Of a stretch of DNA of 64,000 nucleotides, positions 1 to 8,283 are shown piece by piece (the first letter of the stretch is position 1; each line of letters starts with the position of its first letter). The position numbers were made by a program, and so were the translations under genes. The notes beneath the pieces are model-generated. The model did not search any database, was not told the DNA's origin, and was given only the letters and a program-made list of their open reading frames with translations. Source of the stretch: Alphaproteobacteria bacterium (GTDB lineage Bacteria > Pseudomonadota > Alphaproteobacteria > Caulobacterales > Caulobacteraceae); contig JAHJME010000015.1 of NCBI GenBank assembly GCA_018821435.1, positions 1 through 64,000 on the forward strand. Direction: 5' to 3'.

Positions 1-125
1 CGAGCCTTAGGCGAAGAGCGGGTGGTGGAGGGGGCGAGCCTCCTCAGCTGAACTCAGGACAGCCCGGTCGACCCACAACGCTTGAGGCTCGCCCCCTCCA
101 CCACCCGCTCTTCGCCTAAGGCTCG
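1..125. repeat. Perfect 42-bp inverted repeat (palindromic intergenic element)
   Basis: Bases 1-42 are repeated exactly in reverse complement at 84-125, around a 41-base loop. The arms carry the core GGTGGAGGGGGC / GCCCCCTCCACC. The same core recurs in other intergenic palindromes here (near 8.15, 13.97, 38.65 and 47.63 kb), so this is one member of a dispersed family rather than a gene-specific terminator. There is no T-run after the stem and no open frame of interest inside. The element may continue beyond the left edge of the window. Confidence 0.9.
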
Positions 126-186
126 GCGGGCGGTCCCCCTCCCGCCGTTGCTGCCGCAACGGGGGAGGTAAAATGAGCTATTCAGC

Positions 187-540
187 CTACCGCCGGTCGT
201 CGCGGATCGCCATGCCGCCGATCCAGCTCGCGATGCCGGTGACGATGGCGGCCAGGACGCCCGGGATCAGGCCGTTCACGGTGAAGCCGCTCAGCAGCAT
301 CGCCACCAGGCCGATCATCGCGGCGTTCACCACCAGCAGGAACAGGCCCAGGGTAATCACCGTCAGCGGCAGGGTCAGGATGAACACCACCGGCCGCACA
401 AAGGCGTTGACCACGCCCAGCAGCACCGCCGCCAGGATCAGGCTGCCGGTGTCGGACACATGCACGCCGGGCACGATCGCCGAGGCGACCCAGAGGCCCA
501 GGGCGGCGAAAACCGCCCGGACGAGGAACTTGGCCAGCAT
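187..540 (-). CDS. Phage holin family IV / YvlD-like small membrane protein
   Basis: This 117-residue protein is almost entirely hydrophobic, with about four predicted membrane segments (roughly residues 5-25, 32-54, 58-80 and 88-110). Glycines and prolines lie between the helices (RPVVFILTLPLTVITLG is typical of the family). It matches the 'mycobacterial 4 TMS phage holin' superfamily (YvlD-like), which is chromosomal and widespread in bacteria and has no established lytic role. The ATG at 540 is preceded on the minus strand by a GGAGG-like site. It stands alone, divergent from the histidine kinase gene. No phage genes are nearby, so the holin name is only a family label. Confidence 0.8.
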   Translation of the reverse strand: MLAKFLVRAVFAALGLWVASAIVPGVHVSDTGSLILAAVLLGVVNAFVRPVVFILTLPLTVITLGLFLLVVNAAMIGLVAMLLSGFTVNGLIPGVLAAIVTGIASWIGGMAIRDDRR

Positions 541-727
541 CTGAAATCTCCTCCGCGACCTTGGCCTTGAGCCTAGCCCGCGCCGCCACGCGTCGGAAAG
601 CGCACGATTGAGGTAACAAGCGTCGCCGAAACAAGGGTCCGTTCATGTTTGCCGGGCACATTGCTGCGACAGGCTGCCGCACCGTGGGGGATGCGGCGAT
701 CCTGGCCAGCTTGGGGATCGTTCCGAC

Positions 728-2464
728 GTGCGCGCAAAGGCCTTGAGCCTGCTGGATGAGCGCCTGGACCTGGTGGCCGGATCGGCGCGCCGGGTGTTGG
801 GCGTGCGCCTCGTCATGGGTCTCGGGGCGGCCGGTCTGGTCGCCTATATCTACGGCCTCCTGCCGGCTGCGGCCTGGTTCGCGGCCTATGCCGCCACCGA
901 AGCGCTCTCCCGTTGGGCCACCGCCCCCGTGGGCCGCGGCCACCTGATGAGCCGGCGCCAGCGCGCCTGGCAGCTGCTCTCGATGGTCGGCTCCAGCATC
1001 GTCTGGTCGGGCCTCGCCATCGCGCTGTGGTCCGAGGGCCAGGAGGCGTTCCGGCTGGCGGCCATGACCGTCCTGGTCGGACTGCTGGTCCACGCCCAGG
1101 GCTTCTCGTTCCGCTCGCCCGTGGCCCTGGCCGCCATGGGGACGCCACCCGCGGCGCTCTGGATTGTGCTGCCCGTCGCGTACGGCGGTTACGCAGGACC
1201 ACAGCTCGTCACCCTGTCGATCGCCCTGGCCATGCTGCTCTGCTACGTGGCGGCCAGCGCGCGGGCCAACATGCGCGCCGCCGCCGAACTGGCCCAGGCC
1301 CAGCGCGTGGCCGAGGCGGCCAACGACGCCAAGTCGGCGTTCCTCGCCACCATGAGCCATGAGCTGCGCACGCCGATGAACGGCGTCCTGGGGATGGCCC
1401 GCGCGCTGCAGCGCACCGACCTGGACAACCGCCAGCAGGGCTATGTCGAGACCATCCTGCGCTCCGGCGACGGGCTGATGGCGATCCTCAACGACGTGCT
1501 GGACATCTCGAAGATCGAGGCCGGCCGCATGGACCTGGAGGTCGAGGCGTTCGACCTGAAGGCCTTGGGCGACCAGGCCATCCAGCTCTGGTCCGAGATC
1601 GCCACGTCCAAGGGCCTGGAGCTGACCTGCGAGGCGACGCCCGACCTGCCCGATCTGGTGCTGGGCGACGAGACCCGGGTCCGCCAGATCGTGCTGAACC
1701 TGATCTCCAACGCCCTGAAGTTCACCGCGACCGGCGGCATCGCCCTGCGCATGCGCGCGGCGCCGGCCGCCGACGGCGACGGCGGGATCGAGATCACCGT
1801 CACCGACACCGGCATCGGGATGAGCCCCGACCAGATGGCCGCCCTGTTCCGGCCCTACGCCCAGGCCGAGGCGTCGACGGCGCGCAAGTTCGGCGGCACC
1901 GGTCTGGGCCTCTCCATCTGCCGCAAGCTCAGCTCGATGATGGGCGGCGAGATCGGCGTGGAGAGCGAACCCGGCCAGGGTTCGACCTTCCGCATCTGGC
2001 TGCCCCTGCCCGAGGCCGAGGTCGTCCAGGCCGGCGCCATCGAACCCGAGACCCTGCCGACACTTCGCATCCTGGTGGCCGACGACAACCCGATCAACCA
2101 GGCCGTGGCCCGCGCCGTGCTGGAAGCCGCCGGGGTGGACGTCCAGTGCGTTTCCGACGGCGCCGAGGCGCTGGAGCGCCTGCGCATCGAGGCCTTCGAT
2201 CTGGTGCTGATGGACGTGAACATGCCGATCATGGACGGGGTCGAGGCGGTGAGCCGCATCCGCGCCGGCCAGGCCGGACCCGCCGATGTCCCGATCATGG
2301 CCCTGACCGCCGACGCCATGCCGGGCGAGGAGAGCCGCCTGAAGGCGCTGGGCTTCGACGCCCTGCAGCACAAGCCGGTCCAGCCCGCCGCCCTGATCAA
2401 CGCCATCAGCCAGCTACTGGCCGAGCGACCGCCCGCCCAAGAGGCCGAAGAAGCCGCCGCCTGA
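728..2464 (+). CDS. Hybrid sensor histidine kinase with C-terminal receiver
   Basis: This 578-residue protein starts at GTG. Residues about 25-180 hold five or six hydrophobic segments with short loops and no large periplasmic domain, so the sensor is probably membrane-embedded. A HisKA domain follows with the H-box [10 protein letters not shown] (phospho-acceptor His211). The HATPase has an N-box ([10 protein letters not shown]), DTGIGMS and [10 protein letters not shown] receiver domain starts at about residue 446 (RILVADDN) and has the acceptor Asp496 in [11 protein letters not shown]. It would autophosphorylate at His211 and relay to Asp496. No HPt or output protein is next to it, so the partner and signal cannot be inferred. 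The gene is monocistronic and converges on the phosphoesterase gene. Confidence 0.9.
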   Translation: MRAKALSLLDERLDLVAGSARRVLGVRLVMGLGAAGLVAYIYGLLPAAAWFAAYAATEALSRWATAPVGRGHLMSRRQRAWQLLSMVGSSIVWSGLAIALWSEGQEAFRLAAMTVLVGLLVHAQGFSFRSPVALAAMGTPPAALWIVLPVAYGGYAGPQLVTLSIALAMLLCYVAASARANMRAAAELAQAQRVAEAANDAKSAFLATMSHELRTPMNGVLGMARALQRTDLDNRQQGYVETILRSGDGLMAILNDVLDISKIEAGRMDLEVEAFDLKALGDQAIQLWSEIATSKGLELTCEATPDLPDLVLGDETRVRQIVLNLISNALKFTATGGIALRMRAAPAADGDGGIEITVTDTGIGMSPDQMAALFRPYAQAEASTARKFGGTGLGLSICRKLSSMMGGEIGVESEPGQGSTFRIWLPLPEAEVVQAGAIEPETLPTLRILVADDNPINQAVARAVLEAAGVDVQCVSDGAEALERLRIEAFDLVLMDVNMPIMDGVEAVSRIRAGQAGPADVPIMALTADAMPGEESRLKALGFDALQHKPVQPAALINAISQLLAERPPAQEAEEAAA

Positions 2465-2491
2465 CCTCCGCGCCCCGAGGGGGAGAGGGCG

Positions 2492-3328
2492 CTAGGCCCC
2501 GACCGCCTCGACCACCGGCACCGACTGGCTCAGCCGGCCGCCCAGGCGGATCGGCTCGACCCGGCGGGCCAGGCCGGTCGCGGGATCGGTTTCCACGAAC
2601 ACGCCGCAGATCGTCGCCGGGCCTTCGGCGGGCTTGTAGCGGCCGCCCGAGATGCGGGTGGTGAACCGCCGCAGCGGCTCTTCCTTCTGGTTGCCGATGA
2701 CGCTGTCGTAGTCGGCGCAGGCCCCGGCGTCGGTCTGATAGGCGGTGCCGCCGGGCAGGATCTGGCAATCGGCGGTCGGCACGTGGGTGTGGGTGCCGAC
2801 AACCAGGCTGGCGCGGGCGTCGCAGAAGTGGCCCATGGCCATCTTCTCGGACGTCGCTTCGGCGTGCATGTCGACGACGATGGCGTCGGCCACCGCGCCC
2901 AGGGGACAGGCCTCCAGCTCCTTGTCGACCGCCGCGAACGGGTCGTCGAGGCTGTCCATGTGGACGCGGCCCAGCAGGTTGATCACCAGGATCTGCTTGC
3001 CGTTCTGGGTCTCGAACAGCTGGGCGCCCCGGCCCGGCGCGGCCGAAAAGGCGGAATAGTTGAGCGGGCGGATCAGCCGGGGCTCGCGGACGATGTAGGT
3101 CATCGCCTCCTTCTGGTCCCAGGAGTGGTTGCCCAGGGTCAGGCAGTCGGCGCCGGCCTCGAACAGTTCCTTGGCCGTGCTCTCGGTGATCCCGAAGCCG
3201 GCGGCGGCGTTCTCGGCGTTGACGATCACGAACTCCAGGCCCAGCGCGCGGCGCAGGCCGGGCAGGTGCTCGGCCAGGCCCTCACGGCCCGAACGACCGA
3301 CCACGTCTCCGAAAAAGGCAAACCTCAT
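2492..3328 (-). CDS. TIGR00282/YmdB family metallophosphoesterase
   Basis: This 278-residue protein belongs to the calcineurin-like dinuclear metallophosphoesterases of the TIGR00282/YmdB type. It opens with FFGDVVGRSGR, continues with VNAENAAAGFG and GNHSWD, and ends with the VVGTHTHVPTAD histidine motif that supplies late metal ligands. Family members hydrolyse 2',3'-cyclic nucleotides or related phosphodiesters; YmdB of Bacillus is the best studied. The length is normal for the family. It starts 9 bases after the stop of the 5-formyl-THF cyclo-ligase gene, so the two probably form one transcript, an arrangement common in alphaproteobacteria. The physiological substrate is unknown. Confidence 0.88.
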   Translation of the reverse strand: MRFAFFGDVVGRSGREGLAEHLPGLRRALGLEFVIVNAENAAAGFGITESTAKELFEAGADCLTLGNHSWDQKEAMTYIVREPRLIRPLNYSAFSAAPGRGAQLFETQNGKQILVINLLGRVHMDSLDDPFAAVDKELEACPLGAVADAIVVDMHAEATSEKMAMGHFCDARASLVVGTHTHVPTADCQILPGGTAYQTDAGACADYDSVIGNQKEEPLRRFTTRISGGRYKPAEGPATICGVFVETDPATGLARRVEPIRLGGRLSQSVPVVEAVGA

Positions 3329-3337
3329 CCGCCGTCT

Positions 3338-3901
3338 CTAGCCGAATTCCTGGTATCCCGTCTCGGTCAGGATGCCGTCCAGTTGCTGGTCGTGCGGCTC
3401 CATCGGGATTTCGGGCAGTTCCTGACCGGCGTAGGCCAGCCCGATCACCAGCACGGGTTTCATCCGCCGGAGGTTGGCCAGGGTGCGGTCGTAGTGCCCG
3501 CCGCCCTGTCCCAGCCGCCCGCCGCGCCGGTCGAACGCCAGCAGCGGGGTGAAGACCACGTCCGGCAGGACCGCGACGGCGCGATCGTCGGGCGCGGGGA
3601 TGCCCAGGGCGTCGGGCGCCAGCGTGGCGCCTTCCTCATGCAGCCGGAACACCAGCGCGCCTTCGCGGGACTGGGCCACCGGCAGCGCCACGACGCCGGC
3701 GGGCAGCCGCGCGCGCAACGGCGTGGGATCCAGCTCCGAACCCGCGGGGTGATAGATCGCGAAAATCCGCTTGTCGGCGGGGTCCGCCGCCGGCCACAGG
3801 GCCGCCGCACGCTCCGCCGCATCCGGAACCTCGTCGGCGAGACGGCGGCGCAGGCTGCGCAGTTGGGCGCGCAGGGCGGGCTTGTCGGGGAGACCGGTCA
3901 C
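3338..3901 (-). CDS. 5-formyltetrahydrofolate cyclo-ligase
   Basis: This enzyme converts 5-formyl-THF and ATP to 5,10-methenyl-THF in the folate one-carbon pool. The GTG at 3901 gives VTGLPDKPALRAQLRSLRRR, the normal basic N-terminus of the family, and a 187-residue product. The open frame continues upstream only through the 6S RNA candidate, so longer starts are unlikely. The diagnostic C-terminal motif GRLGQGGGHYDRTL (phosphate and nucleotide binding) is present, followed by VIGLAYAGQELPEIPMEPHDQQLDGILTE-type residues in the expected order. In many proteobacteria this gene (ygfA/fau) lies just downstream of 6S RNA, as appears to be the case here. Confidence 0.93.
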   Translation of the reverse strand: MTGLPDKPALRAQLRSLRRRLADEVPDAAERAAALWPAADPADKRIFAIYHPAGSELDPTPLRARLPAGVVALPVAQSREGALVFRLHEEGATLAPDALGIPAPDDRAVAVLPDVVFTPLLAFDRRGGRLGQGGGHYDRTLANLRRMKPVLVIGLAYAGQELPEIPMEPHDQQLDGILTETGYQEFG

Positions 3902-3924
3902 GGGCCGAATAGCGCGAGATGCGC

Positions 3925-4051
3925 TTCCTTGGGGAGGATGGGTGGCGGCGCCGCGAGAACCGTGAAGGACTGTTTCATTCCCTCGACCTGTTAGTGACAG
4001 GTGGGCGCCGTGTGCCCGGGACCAGGATCCCGGCCAGGGACAGCTCCCTAG
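3925..4051 (-). ncRNA. ssrS: Candidate 6S RNA (ssrS), boundaries approximate
   Basis: The gap between the cyclo-ligase start and the desaturase has no convincing protein. Read on the minus strand it folds back: GGGAG near 4045 can pair with CTCCC near 3935, and an apical hairpin ACCTGT-CACTA-ACAGGT sits near the middle. It also contains the run GAGGGAATGAAACAGTCC, which I associate with alphaproteobacterial 6S RNAs. A TTAATT -10-like hexamer at 4057-4062 lies 6-7 bases before the proposed start. 6S RNA typically sits between zapA and the cyclo-ligase gene, and zapA is nearby here. Identity rests on position and partial sequence recall, not on a covariance-model search. Confidence 0.6.
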
Positions 4052-4224
4052 AGGTGAATTAAGGTCGCTGGAATATGTCGCCTTCGACGAGGGCCGCAGC
4101 AGACCCGCCAAGGACCAAGGTAGGCGCTCCCGCGCCCAGTCTCAAGGCCAGTCTCGGCGCGACGCATTGGCCGGCGCACGCATTCGCACTTGGGCCGACC
4201 GCGAAGCCGCCTTACATCGGGCGC

Positions 4225-5259
4225 TTGAGCACCGAAACCACCCTCACCGAGCAGAGCCTCGCCCGCCAGGCCAACGACCTGGCCCGCGATCTGACGCGCG
4301 CCGACCCCAAGGTCTACTGGCTGGATCTGTCGGTGACCGCGCTGGTCACCTGGCTCAGCCTGCTGATCGCCACAACCGCGGCCTCGACCGGCTGGGCGCT
4401 GGCCGCCGCGGTGGTCTGCGTGCTCAGCCTGTATCGCGGCATCAGCTTCATCCACGAGCTGACCCACCTGCGGCGCGACGACGTGCCGGGCTTCCACTTC
4501 GCCTGGAACCTGCTGATCGGCGTGCCCTTCCTCACCCCCTCGCTGCTGTACGAGGGCGTGCACATTTTGCACCACGCCAAGGACCGCTACGGCACCGCCC
4601 GCGACCCCGAGTACCACCCGCTGGCCCGACGCCCGCCGCATGAGCTGCTGGCTTTCGTCGGCATCGCGTTCCTCGCGCCCGTCGGCACGGTGCTGCGCTT
4701 CGCGGTGCTGGCGCCGCTCAGCTTCATCTTTCCGCCGCTGCGCCGGTTCGTGATCGCCAAGACCTCGGGGATGGTGATCAACCCCGGTTTCTCCCGCGAG
4801 GATTTCGAGCGCGCCCGCACCGCCCCCTGGCTGGCCCAGGAGATCGCCTCGTGGCTGTGGAGCTGGACCCTGATCGCCCTGGCCATCGCCGGCATCCTGC
4901 CCTGGCGCGCGCTGGCCATCGCCGCGGCGATCTTCGCGGTGATGACGTTCCTGAACCAGCTCCGCACCGCGGTGGCCCACTACTGGGAGAACGACGGCGA
5001 GCAGATGGCGGTGCTGGACCAGTTCCGCGACACGGTGAACGTGCCGCCGCCCGCCATGCTGCCGTTCCTGTGGGCGCCGGTGGGCCTGCGCTATCACGCG
5101 CTCCACCACCTGATGCCGCGCCTGCCGTACCATAATCTGGGCATCGCCCACCGCCGGCTGGTCGAGGCCCTGCCCGCCGACCACGTCTACCGCGAGGTCG
5201 AGCAGCGCGAGCTGTTCCCCGCGCTGGGGCGGTTGATCGGACGGATGCGGCGACACTAA
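4225..5259 (+). CDS. Membrane fatty acid desaturase
   Basis: This integral-membrane di-iron desaturase has the three histidine clusters of the PF00487 family: HELTH, HILHH and HALHH, separated by hydrophobic pairs of helices. It would introduce a double bond into an acyl chain or modify a related lipid; the substrate cannot be told. TTG at 4225 is chosen because the protein from there (LSTETTLTEQSLARQ onward, 344 residues) looks like a family N-terminus. The same frame is open back to an ATG at 4075, but that adds 50 low-complexity residues and reaches the putative 6S promoter. The gene is transcribed against both neighbours, which is unusual because it separates zapA from the 6S/cyclo-ligase locus. 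Confidence 0.85.
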   Translation: MSTETTLTEQSLARQANDLARDLTRADPKVYWLDLSVTALVTWLSLLIATTAASTGWALAAAVVCVLSLYRGISFIHELTHLRRDDVPGFHFAWNLLIGVPFLTPSLLYEGVHILHHAKDRYGTARDPEYHPLARRPPHELLAFVGIAFLAPVGTVLRFAVLAPLSFIFPPLRRFVIAKTSGMVINPGFSREDFERARTAPWLAQEIASWLWSWTLIALAIAGILPWRALAIAAAIFAVMTFLNQLRTAVAHYWENDGEQMAVLDQFRDTVNVPPPAMLPFLWAPVGLRYHALHHLMPRLPYHNLGIAHRRLVEALPADHVYREVEQRELFPALGRLIGRMRRH

Positions 5260-5263
5260 CCTA

Positions 5264-5355
5264 CTCATCCCCGCGCATGCGGGGACCCAGACTTCTCTTC
5301 CGCACCGCGCTCAGCAGACCAAACAAGCCTGGGTCCCCGCATGCGCGGGGATGAG
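5264..5355. repeat. 27-bp perfect inverted repeat, 'ATCCCCGC...GCGGGGA' family
   Basis: Bases 5264-5290 are the exact reverse complement of 5329-5355, around a 38-base spacer. Each arm contains its own small palindrome (CCCCGCGCATGCGGGG), so the element can form a branched hairpin. It sits between the convergent desaturase and zapA stops and may act as a bidirectional terminator. Similar arms occur near 24.6 and 58.7 kb. Confidence 0.88.
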
Positions 5356-5364
5356 GGCTGAAAA

Positions 5365-5700
5365 CTAAGCCGCGTCCTGCCCGGCCAGCTTCTCGATCTT
5401 CGCCGCGGCGGTCTCCAGCGCGCTGACCGCCCGGCTCTCGACCCGGCTCCGGTCCGCCTGCAACCGGCTCACCTCGACCTGCAGCGCGGCCAGCCGGTTC
5501 CGGGCGTCCAGCAGTTCGTCGGCCAGCAGCAGGCCGCCCATCAGGAACAGCCGCGTATCGCCCAGCTGGCCCATGTCCTGGCTGACCTGCCGGACCTGGT
5601 GGTCGAACAGTTTCACCAGTTCGTGGAGGTGGGCCTCCTGGCCGTCCTCGCAGCCCACCGCATAGGGGCGGCCGTTCACGTCGACGTTGATCTGGGCCAT
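5365..5700 (-). CDS. zapA: Cell division protein ZapA
   Basis: This 111-residue ZapA has the family order: an N-terminal beta-rich part (INVDVNGRPYAVGCEDGQE), then HLHELVKLFDHQVRQV, the short helix GDTRLFLMGGLLLADELLDA, and a C-terminal coiled coil rich in Leu, Glu and Arg. ZapA binds FtsZ and bundles or aligns filaments in the Z-ring. It starts 5 bases after the stop of the upstream coiled-coil gene, so the two are almost certainly translated from one message. In Caulobacter crescentus the equivalent pair (ZauP and ZapA) focuses the Z-ring. Confidence 0.93.
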   Translation of the reverse strand: MAQINVDVNGRPYAVGCEDGQEAHLHELVKLFDHQVRQVSQDMGQLGDTRLFLMGGLLLADELLDARNRLAALQVEVSRLQADRSRVESRAVSALETAAAKIEKLAGQDAA

Positions 5701-5705
5701 TCGCT

Positions 5706-5981
5706 TTAAGCCTCCGGGGCTTGTCCGTTCAGGGCGGCGCGGATTTCCTGGATAGCGCGGCCGAGGGCGACCGAGGCCTGGGCGCCGGCCTCCTCCAGCT
5801 CGCGCTCGCGGGCGCGGGACGCGTCGAGTTCTTCCGCCAGGTTCGAGCGGTCCTGGTCGAACAGGCCGCCCGCGTCGGCGCTGGCGTCCTTCAACCGCTG
5901 GGACAGACGCTGCTCCAGCACGTGCAGCGCGTTCTCCAGCCGCTTGGCCGCCAGGTCCAGGGCGCTCTCGCCACCGCTCAT
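5706..5981 (-). CDS. zauP: ZapA-upstream coiled-coil protein (ZauP-like, DUF4164)
   Basis: A 91-residue, mostly alpha-helical protein of the DUF4164 type. Heptad-like leucines and charged residues run through [21 protein letters not shown] and [17 protein letters not shown]. The ATG at 5981 is preceded by GGAGGATCGC on the minus strand. The open frame extends further, but only into the divergent tkt leader. In Caulobacter crescentus the gene directly upstream of zapA encodes ZauP, which interacts with ZapA and helps focus the Z-ring. Position, size and coiled-coil character match. The symbol is assigned by that synteny rather than by alignment. Confidence 0.82.
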   Translation of the reverse strand: MSGGESALDLAAKRLENALHVLEQRLSQRLKDASADAGGLFDQDRSNLAEELDASRARERELEEAGAQASVALGRAIQEIRAALNGQAPEA

Positions 5982-6118
5982 GCGATCCTCCGAAGCCGTT
6001 GGCTCTCTATACCCGTGTCGGTGAGTCTCGCGAAATGAAGGGCGATTTCTTGACCCTGCGCCCCTCGCATGCGAGGCCGCCGCCCAATTCCTTACCCGAA
6101 GAGACTCGACAGGACCCG

Positions 6119-8089
6119 ATGCCCGCACCGACCAAGCTCATGGCCGACGCCATCCGCGTCCTCTCGATGGATGCGGTCGAACAGGCCAACTCCGGACACC
6201 CCGGCATGCCGATGGGCATGGCCGACGTGGCCACGGTGCTCTGGACGAAATTCCTGAAGTACGACGCGGGCGCCACCGACTGGGCCGACCGCGACCGGTT
6301 CGTGCTGTCGGCCGGCCACGGCTCAATGCTGCTCTACAGCCTGCTGCACCTGTCGGGCGTCAAGGGCGTGCCGATGCAGAGCCTGCGCGACTTCCGCAAG
6401 CTGGGCTCCAACACGCCCGGCCACCCCGAGTACGGCCACACCCCGGGCGTCGAGACCACCACCGGCCCCCTGGGCCAGGGCTTGGCCACCGCCGTCGGCA
6501 TGGCCATGGCCGAGCGCAAGCTGGCCGCCCGCTTCGGCGCCGACCTGGTCGACCACCGCACCTGGGTGGTGGCCGGCGACGGCTGCCTGATGGAAGGCAT
6601 CAGCCACGAGGCGATCAGTATCGCCGGCCGCCTGAAGCTGAACCGGCTCACCGTCCTGTGGGACGACAACGACATCACCATCGACGGCCACGTCGGCCTG
6701 TCCGACGCCACCGACCAGCTCGCCCGCTTCAAGGCCGCCGGCTGGGCGACCAAGCGGATCGACGGCCACGACGAGGGCCAGATCAAGAAGGCGCTGGCCT
6801 GGGCGCTGAAGCAGGACAAGCCGTCGCTGATCGCCTGCAAGACCATCATCGGCAAGGGCTCGCCCACCTTCCAGGGCACCCACGACGTGCACGGCAAGGC
6901 GCTGGGCAAGGACGAGATCGTCAAGACCCGCGCGGCCCTGGGCTGGACCCACGAACCCTTCACCGTGCCGGACGAGGCGTTGAAGCCCTGGCGCAAGGCC
7001 GGCAAGCGCGGCGCCAAGGACCGCAAGGCCTGGCAGGCCAAGCTGGACGCCTCGCCGCTGAAGGCCGAGTTCGAACGCGCCATGTCCGGCGCCCTGCCCG
7101 CCCACGCTTTCGAAGCCCTGGACGCCTTCATCGCCGAGGCCGCGGTCTCCAAGCCCGCCGCCGCCACCCGCCAGCACTCGGGCACGGTGCTGGAGAAGAT
7201 CTTCGGCTCGATCCCCGAACTGGTCGGCGGCTCGGCCGATCTCACCGGTTCGAACAACACGTTCGTCAAGAACACCCAGATCTTCGACGCCCCCGACTAC
7301 GCCGGCCGCTACGTGAACTACGGCGTGCGCGAGTTCGGCATGGGCGCGGCCATGAACGGCCTGGCGCTGCACGGTGGGGTGATCCCCTACGGCGGCACGT
7401 TCCTGGTGTTCACCGACTACGCCCGCCCGGCGATCCGCTTGGCCGCCCTGATGGGTATCCGGGTGATCCACGTGGGCACCCACGACAGCATCGGCCTGGG
7501 CGAAGACGGCCCGACCCACCAGCCGGTGGAGCACCTGGCGTCCCTGCGCGCCATGCCCAACCTGCACGTCTTCCGCCCGGCCGACGCCATCGAGACGGCC
7601 GAGTGCTGGAAGCTGGCGCTGGAATCCACCGGCGCGCCGTCGGTCATGGCGCTCAGCCGCCAGAAGACCGCCGCCGTGCGCGGCGAGCCGGCCGGCGAGA
7701 ACCTCTCGGCCCGCGGCGCGTACCAGCTGGTCGGCGCCTCGTCCCCGGCCCAGGTGACGATCTTCGCCACCGGCACGGAAGTCCCCATCGCGCTCGCCGC
7801 CCGCGACCTGCTGGAAGCCGACGGAATCGGCACGCGGGTGGTCTCGGTCCCCTGCTTCGAGCATTTCGAGCACCAGCCCGCCGACTATCAGGCCCAGCTG
7901 ATCGGCGAGACCGCCGTCCGCGTGGCCGTGGAAGCCGGCGTCCGCCAGGGCTGGGACCGCTTCATCGGCTCGGACGGCGCCTTCGTCGGCATGACCGGCT
8001 TCGGCGCCAGCGGGACGGACAAGGACCTCTACAAGCACTTCGGCATCACGGCCCAGGGCGTCGCGGCGGCTGCCAAGGCGAAGCTTTAG
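6119..8089 (+). CDS. tkt: Transketolase
   Basis: This is a thiamine-diphosphate enzyme of the pentose phosphate pathway that moves two-carbon units between sugar phosphates. The 656-residue product from ATG 6119 begins with [22 protein letters not shown], containing the family's [10 protein letters not shown] motif. It carries the ThDP-binding [13 protein letters not shown]...NDI segment, the GVREFGMG and [15 protein letters not shown] motifs of the pyrimidine domain, and the C-terminal domain starting near TIFATGTEV. Upstream in-frame ATGs would add a non-conserved leader. It diverges from zauP-zapA across a 137-base region. Association with gap, pgk and fba downstream is usual in this family. 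Confidence 0.95.
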   Translation: MPAPTKLMADAIRVLSMDAVEQANSGHPGMPMGMADVATVLWTKFLKYDAGATDWADRDRFVLSAGHGSMLLYSLLHLSGVKGVPMQSLRDFRKLGSNTPGHPEYGHTPGVETTTGPLGQGLATAVGMAMAERKLAARFGADLVDHRTWVVAGDGCLMEGISHEAISIAGRLKLNRLTVLWDDNDITIDGHVGLSDATDQLARFKAAGWATKRIDGHDEGQIKKALAWALKQDKPSLIACKTIIGKGSPTFQGTHDVHGKALGKDEIVKTRAALGWTHEPFTVPDEALKPWRKAGKRGAKDRKAWQAKLDASPLKAEFERAMSGALPAHAFEALDAFIAEAAVSKPAAATRQHSGTVLEKIFGSIPELVGGSADLTGSNNTFVKNTQIFDAPDYAGRYVNYGVREFGMGAAMNGLALHGGVIPYGGTFLVFTDYARPAIRLAALMGIRVIHVGTHDSIGLGEDGPTHQPVEHLASLRAMPNLHVFRPADAIETAECWKLALESTGAPSVMALSRQKTAAVRGEPAGENLSARGAYQLVGASSPAQVTIFATGTEVPIALAARDLLEADGIGTRVVSVPCFEHFEHQPADYQAQLIGETAVRVAVEAGVRQGWDRFIGSDGAFVGMTGFGASGTDKDLYKHFGITAQGVAAAAKAKL

Positions 8090-8096
8090 GCGCCCC

Positions 8097-8265
8097 GAGC
8101 TCCTCCCTTGTCGCGAAGACGACGGGGGAGGTGGATCGGCGCGGCACGCGACGAGACGGAGGGGGCGCAAGGCCACAGGCACTGAGCCTCCGGCCTTGCG
8201 CCCCCTCCACCACTTCGTGGTCCCCCTCCCCCGCACTCTTCGGTGCAGGGGAGGAGCAGCCGCGA
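8097..8265. repeat. Compound palindromic element between tkt and purT
   Basis: The 17-base arm at 8158-8174 (GGAGGGGGCGCAAGGCC) is exactly inverted at 8192-8208. It is flanked by further CCTCCC/GGGAGG and CCCCTC pairs, making a nested structure of about 170 bases. The core GGAGGGGGC matches the element at 1-125. Nothing coding is seen in this gap. Confidence 0.8.
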
Positions 8266-8283
8266 TGACGAGCCTATAGGGAA

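Noticed and set aside
1..125. Inverted repeat considered as the ends of an insertion sequence
   Set aside because: The arms are only 41 bases apart and no transposase is present within or beside them. A palindromic repeat element fits better.
187..540. Holin-family protein considered as a prophage marker
   Set aside because: No integrase, terminase, capsid or lysin gene is nearby, and this holin superfamily is common on chromosomes outside phages.
182..2371. A 729-codon open frame on the minus strand through the histidine kinase region
   Set aside because: It is antisense to a clear kinase with intact H-box, ATPase and receiver motifs. In DNA this GC-rich, opposite-strand frames stay open by chance. 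Its composition is rich in Gly, Ala, His and Gln without any motif.
4075..4224. ATG at 4075 as the desaturase start
   Set aside because: It adds 50 residues of low conservation and runs into the candidate 6S promoter. An AAGGT lies 9 bases before it, so it is not excluded, but the TTG at 4225 fits the family N-terminus better.
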